Of a stretch of 64,000 nt of DNA, positions 51,556-60,259 are shown in pieces. Source of the stretch: Nothopassalora personata (Eukaryota > Ascomycota > Dothideomycetes > Mycosphaerellales > Mycosphaerellaceae); the NCBI GenBank assembly GCA_033816765.1, contig CM066289.1, positions 4,340,001 to 4,404,000 of the forward strand, given 5' to 3'. Each line of letters starts with the position of its first letter. The first letter of the stretch is position 1. Position numbers and translations under genes: made by a program. Under the pieces are notes generated by a model, which saw only the letters and a program-made list of their open reading frames with translations, was not told the origin of the DNA and ran no database searches.

Positions 51556-54500
51556 GTGGTAGGTCTCTTCCTTCTCTCGTAATCCTTGATTTTCTGTTGA
51601 CAGTTTCGTAGGTGTTTTTTCGGTTCCCAGGTATTTTCTGAGTTGTCGTATCCTTTCCACTTGACAAGGTATCGCTGACCTCTCTTGTCCAGGATTTTTT
51701 CGACTTCGAATTCAGTTTCCTCTTCTGGTTGGTAGTGGAATGTTTCCTGGCATGGCGTTTTGGGGTCTGCTGGTTCCAGCACGGAGATGTGGAACACTGG
51801 ATGGATTTTGGCATCTTTTGGTAGTCGTAGTCGGTAGTTGACTGGTCCTCGTGATTCTTCAACGAGAAATGGCCCGACTTTCACATGATCCAGTTTCTTG
51901 GTCTTCCTTCGTGTCTTGAGGTTTTTTGTAAGAAGGTAGACTTTATCCCCCCTCTTTAGCTGAGGTGCCATTTGTTGTTTTCGACGAGATTCAGTGAGTC
52001 GTTGCTGCGAGTCCCGAATTCGTTTATTGACGGATTTGTGTACCTCTCTTAGGTCTTCCGTTGTGGCGATAGCCCTTTCCGCTTGTGGGTGATCTCTCTT
52101 GTCACCGAACAGCGTAGGGTGTCTTCCGAAATTTGCGAAGAAAGGTGTTTCGCCTGTTGTTTCTGATTTGTGATTGTTCAGTGCAAGTTGTGCCATGGGT
52201 AGGAGTGATACCCAGTTGTCTTGTGCGTAGTTGACGTAGTGTCGTAGGTATTGTTCCAAGGTTTGATTTGCTCTCTCAGTTTGTCCGTCCGTTTGTGGGT
52301 GATATGCCGTAGACAGTTTGTGTTGTATACCAATTTCCGCTACAAGAGTCTTCCAGTAGTTGGATGTAAACAGCTTGTCTCGGTCTGTGATAAAGACCTT
52401 TGGGAATCCGTGGTATCGTACTAGCTTGTCGAGAACGAGATAACCGAGTTGCTCTGCCGTGTATGTCTCGCAGGCAGGTATAAAGTGTGCATATTTCGTT
52501 AGGCGATCGACCATGACCAGTATCATGTCGTATTCCGTGCCTGTCGCCTTGTCCGTGGATATGGGAAGTTTCGTAATGAAGTCCATCGTGACCTCGTCCC
52601 ATGGTTGTGTCGGTGGTGTCCTGAACTGTATTTGTCCATACTTCTCGTGTCGTGCAGCCTTATTTTGTTGACAGTGAACACATTGCTTAATGTAGTTCAA
52701 TACCTTTTGTCTCATTTGTGGGAATGAGAAGCTGCGTTGTATGATCTCGAGAGTCTTTGTGGTTCCAGGATGTCCGTACATCGGGTTGTCGTGATGTTGT
52801 CGTATGCATTCTTCTTCTCGTCCTTTCGGTACTTGGTATCTTCCTTGTGCTAGTGGGAACTGTTCTTCTGTGTCCTGAAGAACGCGCACTATGTTGTTGA
52901 ACTCCTTTGTGTTGGCGCTTAGACTTCCATCTGGATTAGTCTTAAGTACTTGTTGTCGCACTGGTTCCTTTCCTTCCATGTAGTCGCTTCTTCGGCTCAG
53001 TGCGTCGGCCCTGCCGTTGTCTTTTCCTGCGGTATAGCGGATTTCAAACTTGTACTGTCCGAGCAATTCCGACCAGCGGGCCTGTCTTCGGGTCAGTACT
53101 TTCGTTGTAGTGAAGTAAGTGAGATTCTTGTGATCAGAAAGAATCGTCAGCTTAGGTGCTCCTTCCGCATATACTCTCCAGTGCTGCATTGCAGCGACAA
53201 TAGCGAGAAGTTCCTTATCATGGATGTCGTAGTTTTGTTCCGCGGGTGTCATTTTTCTTGAGTAATAGGCCACTGGGTGTCTTTTCCCATCGTGTTCTTG
53301 TGTAAGGCATGCGCCTATGGCCATGTCCGATGCGTCCGTTTCGATTTGGACTTCCTTTGTTCCGTCGAATAGTCGAAGTGTTGGTGCTGAGGCGCACTGT
53401 CTTTTGAGTGTTTCGAAAGCTTGTCGTTCTTTGTTGCCCCAGGTCCACTTGGTGTCTTTCCTAGTGAGTGCAGTCATGGCTGCAGCCGTTTTGGAGTAGT
53501 CCTTGATGAACTTGCGGTTATAGTTTGCGAGTCCAAGGAACGATTGTACGTCCTTAACGTTGGCTGGCGTCGGCCATTCTTCGATAGACTGTGTCTTTGC
53601 CGGGTCGATCTGGATTCCTGTTGTGCTTATGATGAATCCGAGGAATTTAACTTGTTTCTTGTGGAACTCGCATTTTTCTGGTGCCGTCTTGAACCCTACC
53701 CTTGTGAGGCGCTCGAAGACGTCCTGGACTTGTCTAATGTGGTTCTGCAGTGATCCTTTGGTGTAGACGAGGATGTCGTCCATATAGGCAATGACGCACA
53801 CGTCAAGAAGTTCTCTCAGCGTCTCATTGACTAGGTCTTGACAGGATGCGGGTGCGTTGGTCAGTCCCATTGGCATGACCAAGAATTCGTAGAGTCCGTA
53901 TCGTGTTCTGAATGCGGTTTTCCATTCCTCTCCTTCCGCCATCCGGATGGCGTAGAAGGCGTCTCGTAGATCGATCTTTGTGTACCAGTCGGATCCGGTG
54001 AGTCGGTCCTGTGCTTCTTCGATGTTCGGTAATGGATATCGGTTCTTTATCGTGATCTCGTTCAATTTTCGGTAGTCTTGTACGAGTCGTAGTTTCCCGT
54101 TTTGTTTTGGAACAAACATACATGGAGTTCCCGCACTTGAGGTGGATCTTCTTATCCATCCTTTGTCGAGTTTCTCCTTCAGCCATTCTCGTAGGGTTTT
54201 GAGCTCTTTCTCGGACATTTGATATAGGGGTCCCCATGGAGGCTCCTTCCCTGGCTGAATGTTTATCTTGTGGTCCCATGGTTGGTGTCTAGGTAAGGCG
54301 TCTCTACCCTTTTCCTCTTCAAAGAGCCTTTTCCACTTAAGGTACTCCTTGGGAATGCTTGGTTCCGATATACCAGCATCCTTCGATGGTGCGTTACTTC
54401 CATCCGTTCCAGTGATTTCGTGATCCGGCGGCCCCACGCCAGTATCTATCCCGGTCGAAGGTGGTTCTTGATTCCTTCTGTTCGGCGCAAGCTCGAATGC

Positions 54501-54988
54501 GTTGAGCTGTTTCCTTGCCTCATCTACCATCGTCCGCTGTCGATGCGTAGGTTCAATGCCTATAACGCAGTTGCATTGCCTAAATGTGAGTACTCTTCTC
54601 CTCCAGTCGATAACTGGATTGTGCTTTCTCAACCAAGGCATACCTAATACTATGTCATGACTGGCCATATCAGTGACATCCAAGGTAATGTTCTCGTGGT
54701 GCTGTTGGATAGCCAGTGGCAATGGTGTCGTCTCCCATTCCACGCTAGGTAACGATGATCCGTCTACCGCGATCAATTCGTAACCCCATTTCTTCTTCAG
54801 GGTAGCTAGCCCGTTTCTTGTTGTGAAAGACTCGGAAATAAAGTTCCCCGCTGCTCCGGAGTCGATCATGACACTGGTCCTGTGTCCGTTGACGATTGCT
54901 TGTATCTGGAAAACTGTGTTTGGTGTCGATGCGTGAGCCTGAGTGTTGCATAACTCCCTTTGGTCGCTCATTCCTGGGGAGCTGATCC
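51552..54988 (-). CDS. pol: Pol polyprotein with chromodomain, element 2
   Basis: From the ATG at 54971 the ORF is 1139 residues, and the frame is open upstream to the gag frameshift site. Order: retropepsin with canonical active site MIDSGAAGNFIS (near 54870); reverse transcriptase with LRLVQDYRKLNEITIKNRYP and catalytic YMDD (near 53770-53781); RNase H (ETDASDMAIGACL, NYDIHDKELLAIV); integrase zinc finger ending CVHCQQNK (near 52680); integrase core (MDFITKLP, TDRDKLFTSNYW, QTDGQTERANQ); GPY-type module; and a canonical chromodomain at the C terminus (FEVEKILDKRGQRYLVKWKG then YDNSENTWEPKKHL). All catalytic residues seen are intact. The ATG overlaps the gag stop as ATGA. Confidence 0.93.
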
Positions 54989-54995
54989 TTTTCCC
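54952..54995 (-). promoter_or_regulatory. -1 ribosomal frameshift signal, element 2
   Basis: On the sense strand GGGAAAA (54995-54989) is in gag phase (G GGA AAA), six codons before the gag TGA. After five bases AGCTCCC (54983-54977) can pair with GGGAGTT (54958-54952, one G-U), leaving an 18-base loop. The -1 frame continues into pol without a stop. The gag TGA and pol ATG also overlap as ATGA, so stop-restart is an alternative. Confidence 0.68.
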
Positions 54996-56974
54996 GAATG
55001 GTATGTGGTTCGCTGTGCTTCGTGCCTAGAGGCTTCGGCTAGAACCTGTAGCCCGTTGCCCTGTGTCCACACTTGTAGTCTGTTGCGTTCCTGGATCTTC
55101 TGCGATTCTGAGTAGAGAGCCTGTACATGCTGTACTGCTGTTCGTAGTTCGTTTGAGACGAAAGTTCCTGCTGGTGTTAGGTATCCGGTACCTGTCATCC
55201 GGCTTCCTATGGGTGGTCGTTCGACAACCGCTTTAGCCAAGTTCTCAGTGTCGTTCATGGTTGGGTAGCCCCACACCATGCCCCTCATCGTGTCGAGTGT
55301 CTTGTCGAACTCGCTGGGGTTTAGGTATCGTTTCCCTGAGAACTTTGGTAGGAATTCTTCATGCCTTCGTTGGAGGTAGATGATTAACTCATAGAGCTTT
55401 CTTGGCGCGTCTACCGTGAACGTGCATACTTCGTTTTCGTCGTCGGTGTCGCTCTCTTCTTCTTCGGATGAGTCCTCGCTTGACTCTTCCGGTACGTAAT
55501 CTTCTTCAATAGTGTCCAGCTTGTTCGTTTGTTGTTCGGGAGCTGGTGACCAGCGTCCGTTCCATTCTGGATCCTGGTTTTCTTTGTCGTCGTCGAAGTA
55601 AGATTTGTCTACATCCACTTCCTGGAGCTTGTTTCGTCCATGTTGTGCTCCCAGGGTTCCTGCTGGCTGTTGTGGCCAGTACCCTGCGCCTGCTTTGGCG
55701 TCGTAGTGGGTTTGACACGAGTCCTGGTAACAGAAACGCCAATGAAGGCTTCCGTGACCATGTCGAGACTCCTTCTCGACTTCATGGTTGACTCCTCGTG
55801 CCATCATGCCAAACAATCTGATCTTGATGTCGATCTCTGATTGTTGGTCATTCGGTGGTGGTGTATGTTGTTGAACATGGTGTCCTCCTCGTCCTTGTGA
55901 GGGGTCCAGGAGAGGCGTCGCAACCCGGTTGCTATCCTTCTCCTCCACTCTCTGGGTATAGTTGAATTGTCGGGGTCCAACACTGCTCCCAGATTTGTCC
56001 ACCTTTGGTTGCATCATATTGAACTGCTCGCGGCGCACCATATTTTTACCGCGGCAATCCCGCGCCATGTGGCCTTCTTTGCCACAGGCGTAACATGTGA
56101 GTTTTCCTTTTCCTTTGAAGGGCTTTCCGTGGCCCCTACTCTTATCGATCTTCCGTCCTCGTTGGGTAGCGTCCAGTTCCATTGGCTGTGGTCCATAGTA
56201 GGGCTGGCTTTGTCGTGAGAATCCTCCCCTCGCAACGTACCCCCCTGAGGGTTTGCGATCTGGAGCGTATCCTGCCATGCCTCCTACCTTGGAGTCGTAT
56301 TTCTTTTCCTGGTACCGTTCCCAGAGCTGATCGTCGATGTCGATCGACGCCTTCATCAGTCCTTCGAGGTTGGTGATCGCTCCTCCGTGTCTCATCAACT
56401 CGTCCTTGACGGAGTCCTTGAGTCCACGTCGGAACATAGTCATCAACGCCGTCTGGTCCCATCCGGTGATCTGTCCGTATTCTTCGAATTTGGCGGCGTA
56501 CTCTGAAGTAGACGTCTTCTGCTTCAGGTGTTGAATGATTCGTATGGCCTGTTGGACTTCGTTCGAGGTTCCAAAGATTGACTTCATCTTGTCTTTGAAA
56601 AGGGTGTAGTTCCTGAACATTCCGGTGGGGTCTAATCGTCCCATACCGTCGAGGTATTCCTTGAGGTAAGGTTTGATCCAGTTCTGCGCACTTCCGCGAA
56701 GGAACGTGATGGCGAAGATAGTTCTTTTGTCGGTGTCGACTGGGTTGAACATGAGGTACATGTCCATCTGGTTGACCCAGTCGTCGAACTTGGCCCTATC
56801 TCCATGGAAGAGGTCCGGCTTAGCAGCCTTAACGTCGCTCTTCCTTGGAGTAGGCTCGTCATCGTCATCAGACTCATCGTCCTTCGTGGTGGTCTGTCGT
56901 GGTGGCGCACGGCGGATGCTTCCTGCTTCGCTGGGGGCGGGTGTTCCCCTACCAGCTGCTTGAGTAGCGCTCAT
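54968..56974 (-). CDS. gag: Gag polyprotein, element 2
   Basis: 668 residues from the ATG at 56974 (MSATQAAGRGTPAP), only 17 bases after the 5' LTR; the frame is open into the LTR, and the in-frame codon at 57037 lies inside R/U5. A retrotransposon Gag capsid domain is clear (about 45-220: PDLFHGDRAKFDDWVNQMDM, FAITFLRGSAQNWIKPYL, FRRGLKDSVKDELMRHGG). A canonical CCHC knuckle follows (CYACGKEGHMARDC, near 56055-56097), flanked by basic Gly-rich sequence. The C-terminal 300 residues are an unusual long extension with an acidic block (EESSEDSSEEEESDTDDENE) and no recognised domain. Confidence 0.92.
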   Translation of the reverse strand: MSATQAAGRGTPAPSEAGSIRRAPPRQTTTKDDESDDDDEPTPRKSDVKAAKPDLFHGDRAKFDDWVNQMDMYLMFNPVDTDKRTIFAITFLRGSAQNWIKPYLKEYLDGMGRLDPTGMFRNYTLFKDKMKSIFGTSNEVQQAIRIIQHLKQKTSTSEYAAKFEEYGQITGWDQTALMTMFRRGLKDSVKDELMRHGGAITNLEGLMKASIDIDDQLWERYQEKKYDSKVGGMAGYAPDRKPSGGYVARGGFSRQSQPYYGPQPMELDATQRGRKIDKSRGHGKPFKGKGKLTCYACGKEGHMARDCRGKNMVRREQFNMMQPKVDKSGSSVGPRQFNYTQRVEEKDSNRVATPLLDPSQGRGGHHVQQHTPPPNDQQSEIDIKIRLFGMMARGVNHEVEKESRHGHGSLHWRFCYQDSCQTHYDAKAGAGYWPQQPAGTLGAQHGRNKLQEVDVDKSYFDDDKENQDPEWNGRWSPAPEQQTNKLDTIEEDYVPEESSEDSSEEEESDTDDENEVCTFTVDAPRKLYELIIYLQRRHEEFLPKFSGKRYLNPSEFDKTLDTMRGMVWGYPTMNDTENLAKAVVERPPIGSRMTGTGYLTPAGTFVSNELRTAVQHVQALYSESQKIQERNRLQVWTQGNGLQVLAEASRHEAQRTTYHSGKGSAPQE

Positions 56975-56981
56975 CCTGAGG

Positions 56982-56989
56982 GCGTTCAA
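56982..56989 (-). promoter_or_regulatory. Possible self-priming site, element 2
   Basis: In the sense direction CT follows the 5' LTR, then TTGAACGC. The complementary GCGTTCAA occurs inside the same LTR (plus-strand TTGAACGC at 57136-57143). The two-base gap equals that of element 1. The eight-base match is weaker evidence than in element 1. Confidence 0.5.
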
Positions 56990-56991
56990 AG

Positions 56992-57475
56992 TGTTATGTC
57001 TCGTTCCAGGGCTAATCTCAAAAGAGAGATAAGTCAAGTCACGTGGCGGTATTCTTTGGAGAGGCTAAAGCAAACTGAGCGAAGATGAATAATTGGAGTA
57101 AGAGTGTATTCCAATCAGTGAGATCGTAACATGAGTTGAACGCAGTCGAAGCCATAAGGGATTCTCAGCGTTCCTAAATACAAAGGAGATTTGCCAGTCT
57201 TGGCTGTCCTTTCGCGCCATGTGCGCCTTCTGCGACAAGTGCGCTCGTCGCTACCGTCGCGGACGTCGCTCATGTCGCGGGTACGTCTTTCGCGCTATGC
57301 GCGACGAGTCGTCCCCAGTCAGGCGTCGCGGACGTCGCGCATACATCTTTTGCACGTGACCCGTGCCAGGATGTTTTCCCTTGCGGTGTTGTCATACCGT
57401 AACAGTCGCGCATACATCTTTTGCACGTGACCCGTGCCAGGATGTTTTCCTTTGCGGTGTTGTCATACCGTAACA
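56992..57475 (-). repeat. 5' LTR of element 2
   Basis: 484 bp, identical to the 3' LTR as read, including the 71-bp duplication (57334-57404 and 57405-57475). If the self-priming match marks the RNA start, R plus U5 is about 152 nt. Confidence 0.95.
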
Positions 57476-58676
57476 TACACTTACTAGCTTATTACCTAAA
57501 CCTTTTTCTATAAACACTAAATTCTACTATTAAGAAAGGCCCTAAACCCCGTTAGCTACGGAGACGAAGAGGATTAAGGGCTACTAGCTATAAGATTAAT
57601 ATACTCTAGAGACTTAGCAATTAGAGTTATAGTATATTAATATAGTAAGCTACGACTCGCTAGACGCTTCTCGCTCTAGCTTACTATACTCGCTAAACGA
57701 GAAGTAGCCTAACTCGCTATAGTAGCCTAGCGAGTAATACTCTAATCCGCTAGACGTACTATAGTACTCGCTCCTATACTCGCTCGCTAGTCCTTAAGCT
57801 TATACTCGCGTCGGCGGTCTACGTCCTTTATAAGTTTACTAAGACTAGCTAAGGACTCGTTACTACTCGACGAGTCCTCTACTACTCCTCGTCTATATAG
57901 ATTATTTAAGGCTCCGCGACCTTAGTTAACCTAATACGTAATATTAACTAGTACTTCTCGCCTATCCTTTACGTTCTAGATACCCTTGGTATACAGTATT
58001 AATATATCCTCGAGATCTCGCTCTCGTAGGCTTAATTTACTTAGAAGAATAGGTATATTATCTTTAGTAGCCTTTACGAAGAGGAAGGGCGGTATAGTAT
58101 AAGGACGTATAAGCTATAGGCCTAGCTTATCCGCGCCTTCTTAAAATATAAGGTTATAAAGCTAGGTTATCGTATCTACTACTTTAGCTAAAGACGACTC
58201 GTAGCGAGTCTATCGTCCGGTAATTTACTACGCGCTAAGGAGCTTATACGGCTAATACTTCTATATCTTAAGGTTCCCCTTACGTTTAATAGTAAACGGT
58301 ACCTTATATAGCTTAACGGATATTATTAGGCTCGGTCCCCTAGGCGGTTAAGATAGCTTTTTAGCTTTATCCTAGACTAACGAGATGGGAACACTTATAC
58401 TACGAGCCTTAATAATACTAGTCCGTAGGCCCTAAGTAGCGCTCGATAACGGGTTAATTCTAGTATTACTAAGCTAGCGAATATAAGTCTACTTATTACG
58501 AGCGAGTACCTTATTAGCCCGACTATAGCTACTCGCTACGAGTAATGTATAAAGACCGTATCTAGTAGTGCCGTTCGGTTTCGAAGGGGTCTCGGTACTA
58601 GGAATCGGTAATAAGGGTAAAGGCGGACTCGTTACGGACTCGCTAGGCTCGATAAAGGCTAGGTTAGGTATACTAC
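57476..58676. other. RIP-mutated repeat relic
   Basis: CpA/TpG-poor, TpA-rich sequence with words such as CTCGCTA and TACTACT recurring. No protein family is recognisable in any frame. It begins with the TACAC duplication of element 2 and was originally joined to the relic ending at 50365. Confidence 0.8.
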
Positions 58677-58832
58677 ATGTTAAAGGGATGTCGCAATGTA
58701 TAGCACGCCTACGACCTACTAGTCGTAGATGAACTAATTCTTACCTTTTATTCAAGACGCATCGCGCGTCGTAAGGTGTACTTATGCGTGTTACGTGCGG
58801 CTTAGTAGCCAGTCGCGACCGCATGTTACATA
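58677..58832. other. Short island without RIP signature
   Basis: About 155 bp starting TGTTAAAGGGATG and ending CATGTTACA, in which CpA and TpG are frequent, unlike both flanks. The TG...CA ends would suit a short LTR, possibly the 3' LTR of the relic to the right, but no matching target duplication or second copy is visible in the window. Confidence 0.4.
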
Positions 58833-59047
58833 TAAGGCTATATGTAGGGGTTAGCTACTAGGCTGCCCCTTATAATTGCCTCCCCTCCCGTACGAGCTAT
58901 CCTTAGCTCGCTAGTTGCTACGTAGAGGCTCCTATGTACTTCTAGAACTATAGTTGCTATACGGCCTATATACGGGTTACGTGCGTATCGTTATGTAGGT
59001 GTAGGTAAGTGAGGCTTAGTTACTATGCCGACGTAGCTAGTTAGGGG

Positions 59048-59054
59048 TATAAAA
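59048..59054 (+). promoter_or_regulatory. TATA box before the decayed antisense ORF
   Basis: TATAAAA, about 125 bases upstream of the ATG at 59176, on the same strand as the decayed ORF. It is positioned as a core promoter. Confidence 0.4.
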
Positions 59055-59175
59055 CTCTAGCCTAACCTAGCCCTTTCTTAGCACGCTCCCTAGCTTATTA
59101 CCTTCGCTACACTACTACTACGCACCCGCACCGCACTATTATTGCAAGCGCCTTGCTAGCATTATTATTATTATT

Positions 59176-60195
59176 ATGTCTACCGTGCCCTCCTCGCCGC
59201 TATTCTCTAGCCGCTCCGCCTCCTCTAGTAGTACTAGTAGCGATAGTACTACTAGCGCCGTAGAAGACGAGCGCCGCTAGGCGGCTCTAGTACGCGACGC
59301 CCCTAGAACGCCTAGTAGTCGTAAGCGACTAGCATTACCCTCGTAGCTACTAACGCCCTCGCTAGCTACTAAGCTCTCGTAGAGAATTAACATATATATA
59401 CGGTACCTCCCGTACTTTGTTAGGGGTAAGTCTCTACGCGCGTCGCCTACGATTCGCATGCTAACTACTTGCTAGACGAGGCCGATAACTATAATAGTAT
59501 TACTACCGGCGAGCTCCTAAAGAAGTGTAGCTGCTATAGGCGTAGTAAACATAGCTACGTACCTAATACTAGCTACGCTATCGCCTCGCTAGTAAGCCGC
59601 CTACGCGCCGCGCGGTCCTAGCGCGACTTCCTTACGGCTATAATAGGCTAGGCGCCTATAGACCTCTAGTAGTAGGAGCTAGTAGAGCAGATCCGCCTAT
59701 ATACCTAGCTAGGTAACGACATTAAGGAGGTAAGTCGCTACTTCGCTCGTACGAGTCGACTACTACTCGCGGGGGAGGGCTCTAGTACGTCCCCTATGCT
59801 TCGGCTAACCCTTCCTATAGGCTATTAGGCAGTTCAATGCCTATAAGCATAAGCGTGCCGGGGAGACCCGTATACGTGCCTCCGCCGCCGCCGCTACTAC
59901 TGCCGCCGCCGCCGCCGCCGAAGCCCTCGCGCTCTAGTAGGAGTAGAACCGCGCCCTTAATAGGCTGTTCGAACTCGGCCGCGCCGTAAGTCGTATGTTC
60001 CTCGCCTACGTGTACCCTACTAACCGTAGTCCTAGTTCCTATAGGCGTAGAACATCGACACTACCGCCGCCGACTAGGCATTCTTACCTAAGTTACTACG
60101 TAACGACAACTAAGGCGCTCGCCTTATACGCTACTCGCGGGCTCCTCGCCTACTACTACTCTACGTAGCCCCTAGTAGGCGCGCTACTCTTTAGC
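59176..60195 (+). pseudogene. RIP-decayed antisense ORF of the gypsy relic
   Basis: A plus-strand coding remnant from ATG 59176 (MSTVPSSPLFSSRSAS), broken by many TAG codons where TGG or CAG would be expected, with at least two frame changes. Around 59520-59563 it reads KKCSCYRRSKHSYVP: the pattern CSx-x-RRx4-x matches CSRCRRQGQEC of the element 2 antisense ORF, with Tyr (TAT 59535, TAC 59556) at the two aligned Cys positions, as expected from RIP (TGY to TAY). Further on are an Ala-rich run on a GCC repeat (59881-59922) and a helical stretch (NRALNRLFELGRAVSRMF). It lies just beyond the 3' end of the minus-strand pol relic, in the opposite orientation. Homology is inferred. Confidence 0.5.
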
Positions 60196-60259
60196 TTTTA
60201 TTTTGTTTATAGTTAAGAAAAGTTTTGTTTATGCTCTAGTACTAGTCTTATTTACTTCT

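Larger units (their letters stand above)
50366..57475 (-). mobile_element. Intact Ty3/gypsy chromovirus, element 2
   Basis: This 7110-bp LTR retrotransposon lies on the minus strand with 484-bp LTRs (50366-50849 and 56992-57475) that are identical as far as I can read, and a 5-bp target duplication TACAC (50361-50365, 57476-57480). Sense order from the right is 5' LTR, gag, pol with protease to chromodomain, then a non-pol interval carrying an ORF on the opposite strand, polypurine tract, 3' LTR. All ORFs are open. It sits inside RIP-mutated DNA but shows no RIP itself, so it is a very recent insertion. Confidence 0.96.

Noticed and set aside
54968..54971. Stop-restart at ATGA as the sole mode of pol expression in element 2
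   Set aside because: A well-placed slippery heptamer with a downstream stem lies just upstream and is shared in type with element 1, so frameshifting is preferred, although restart is not excluded.
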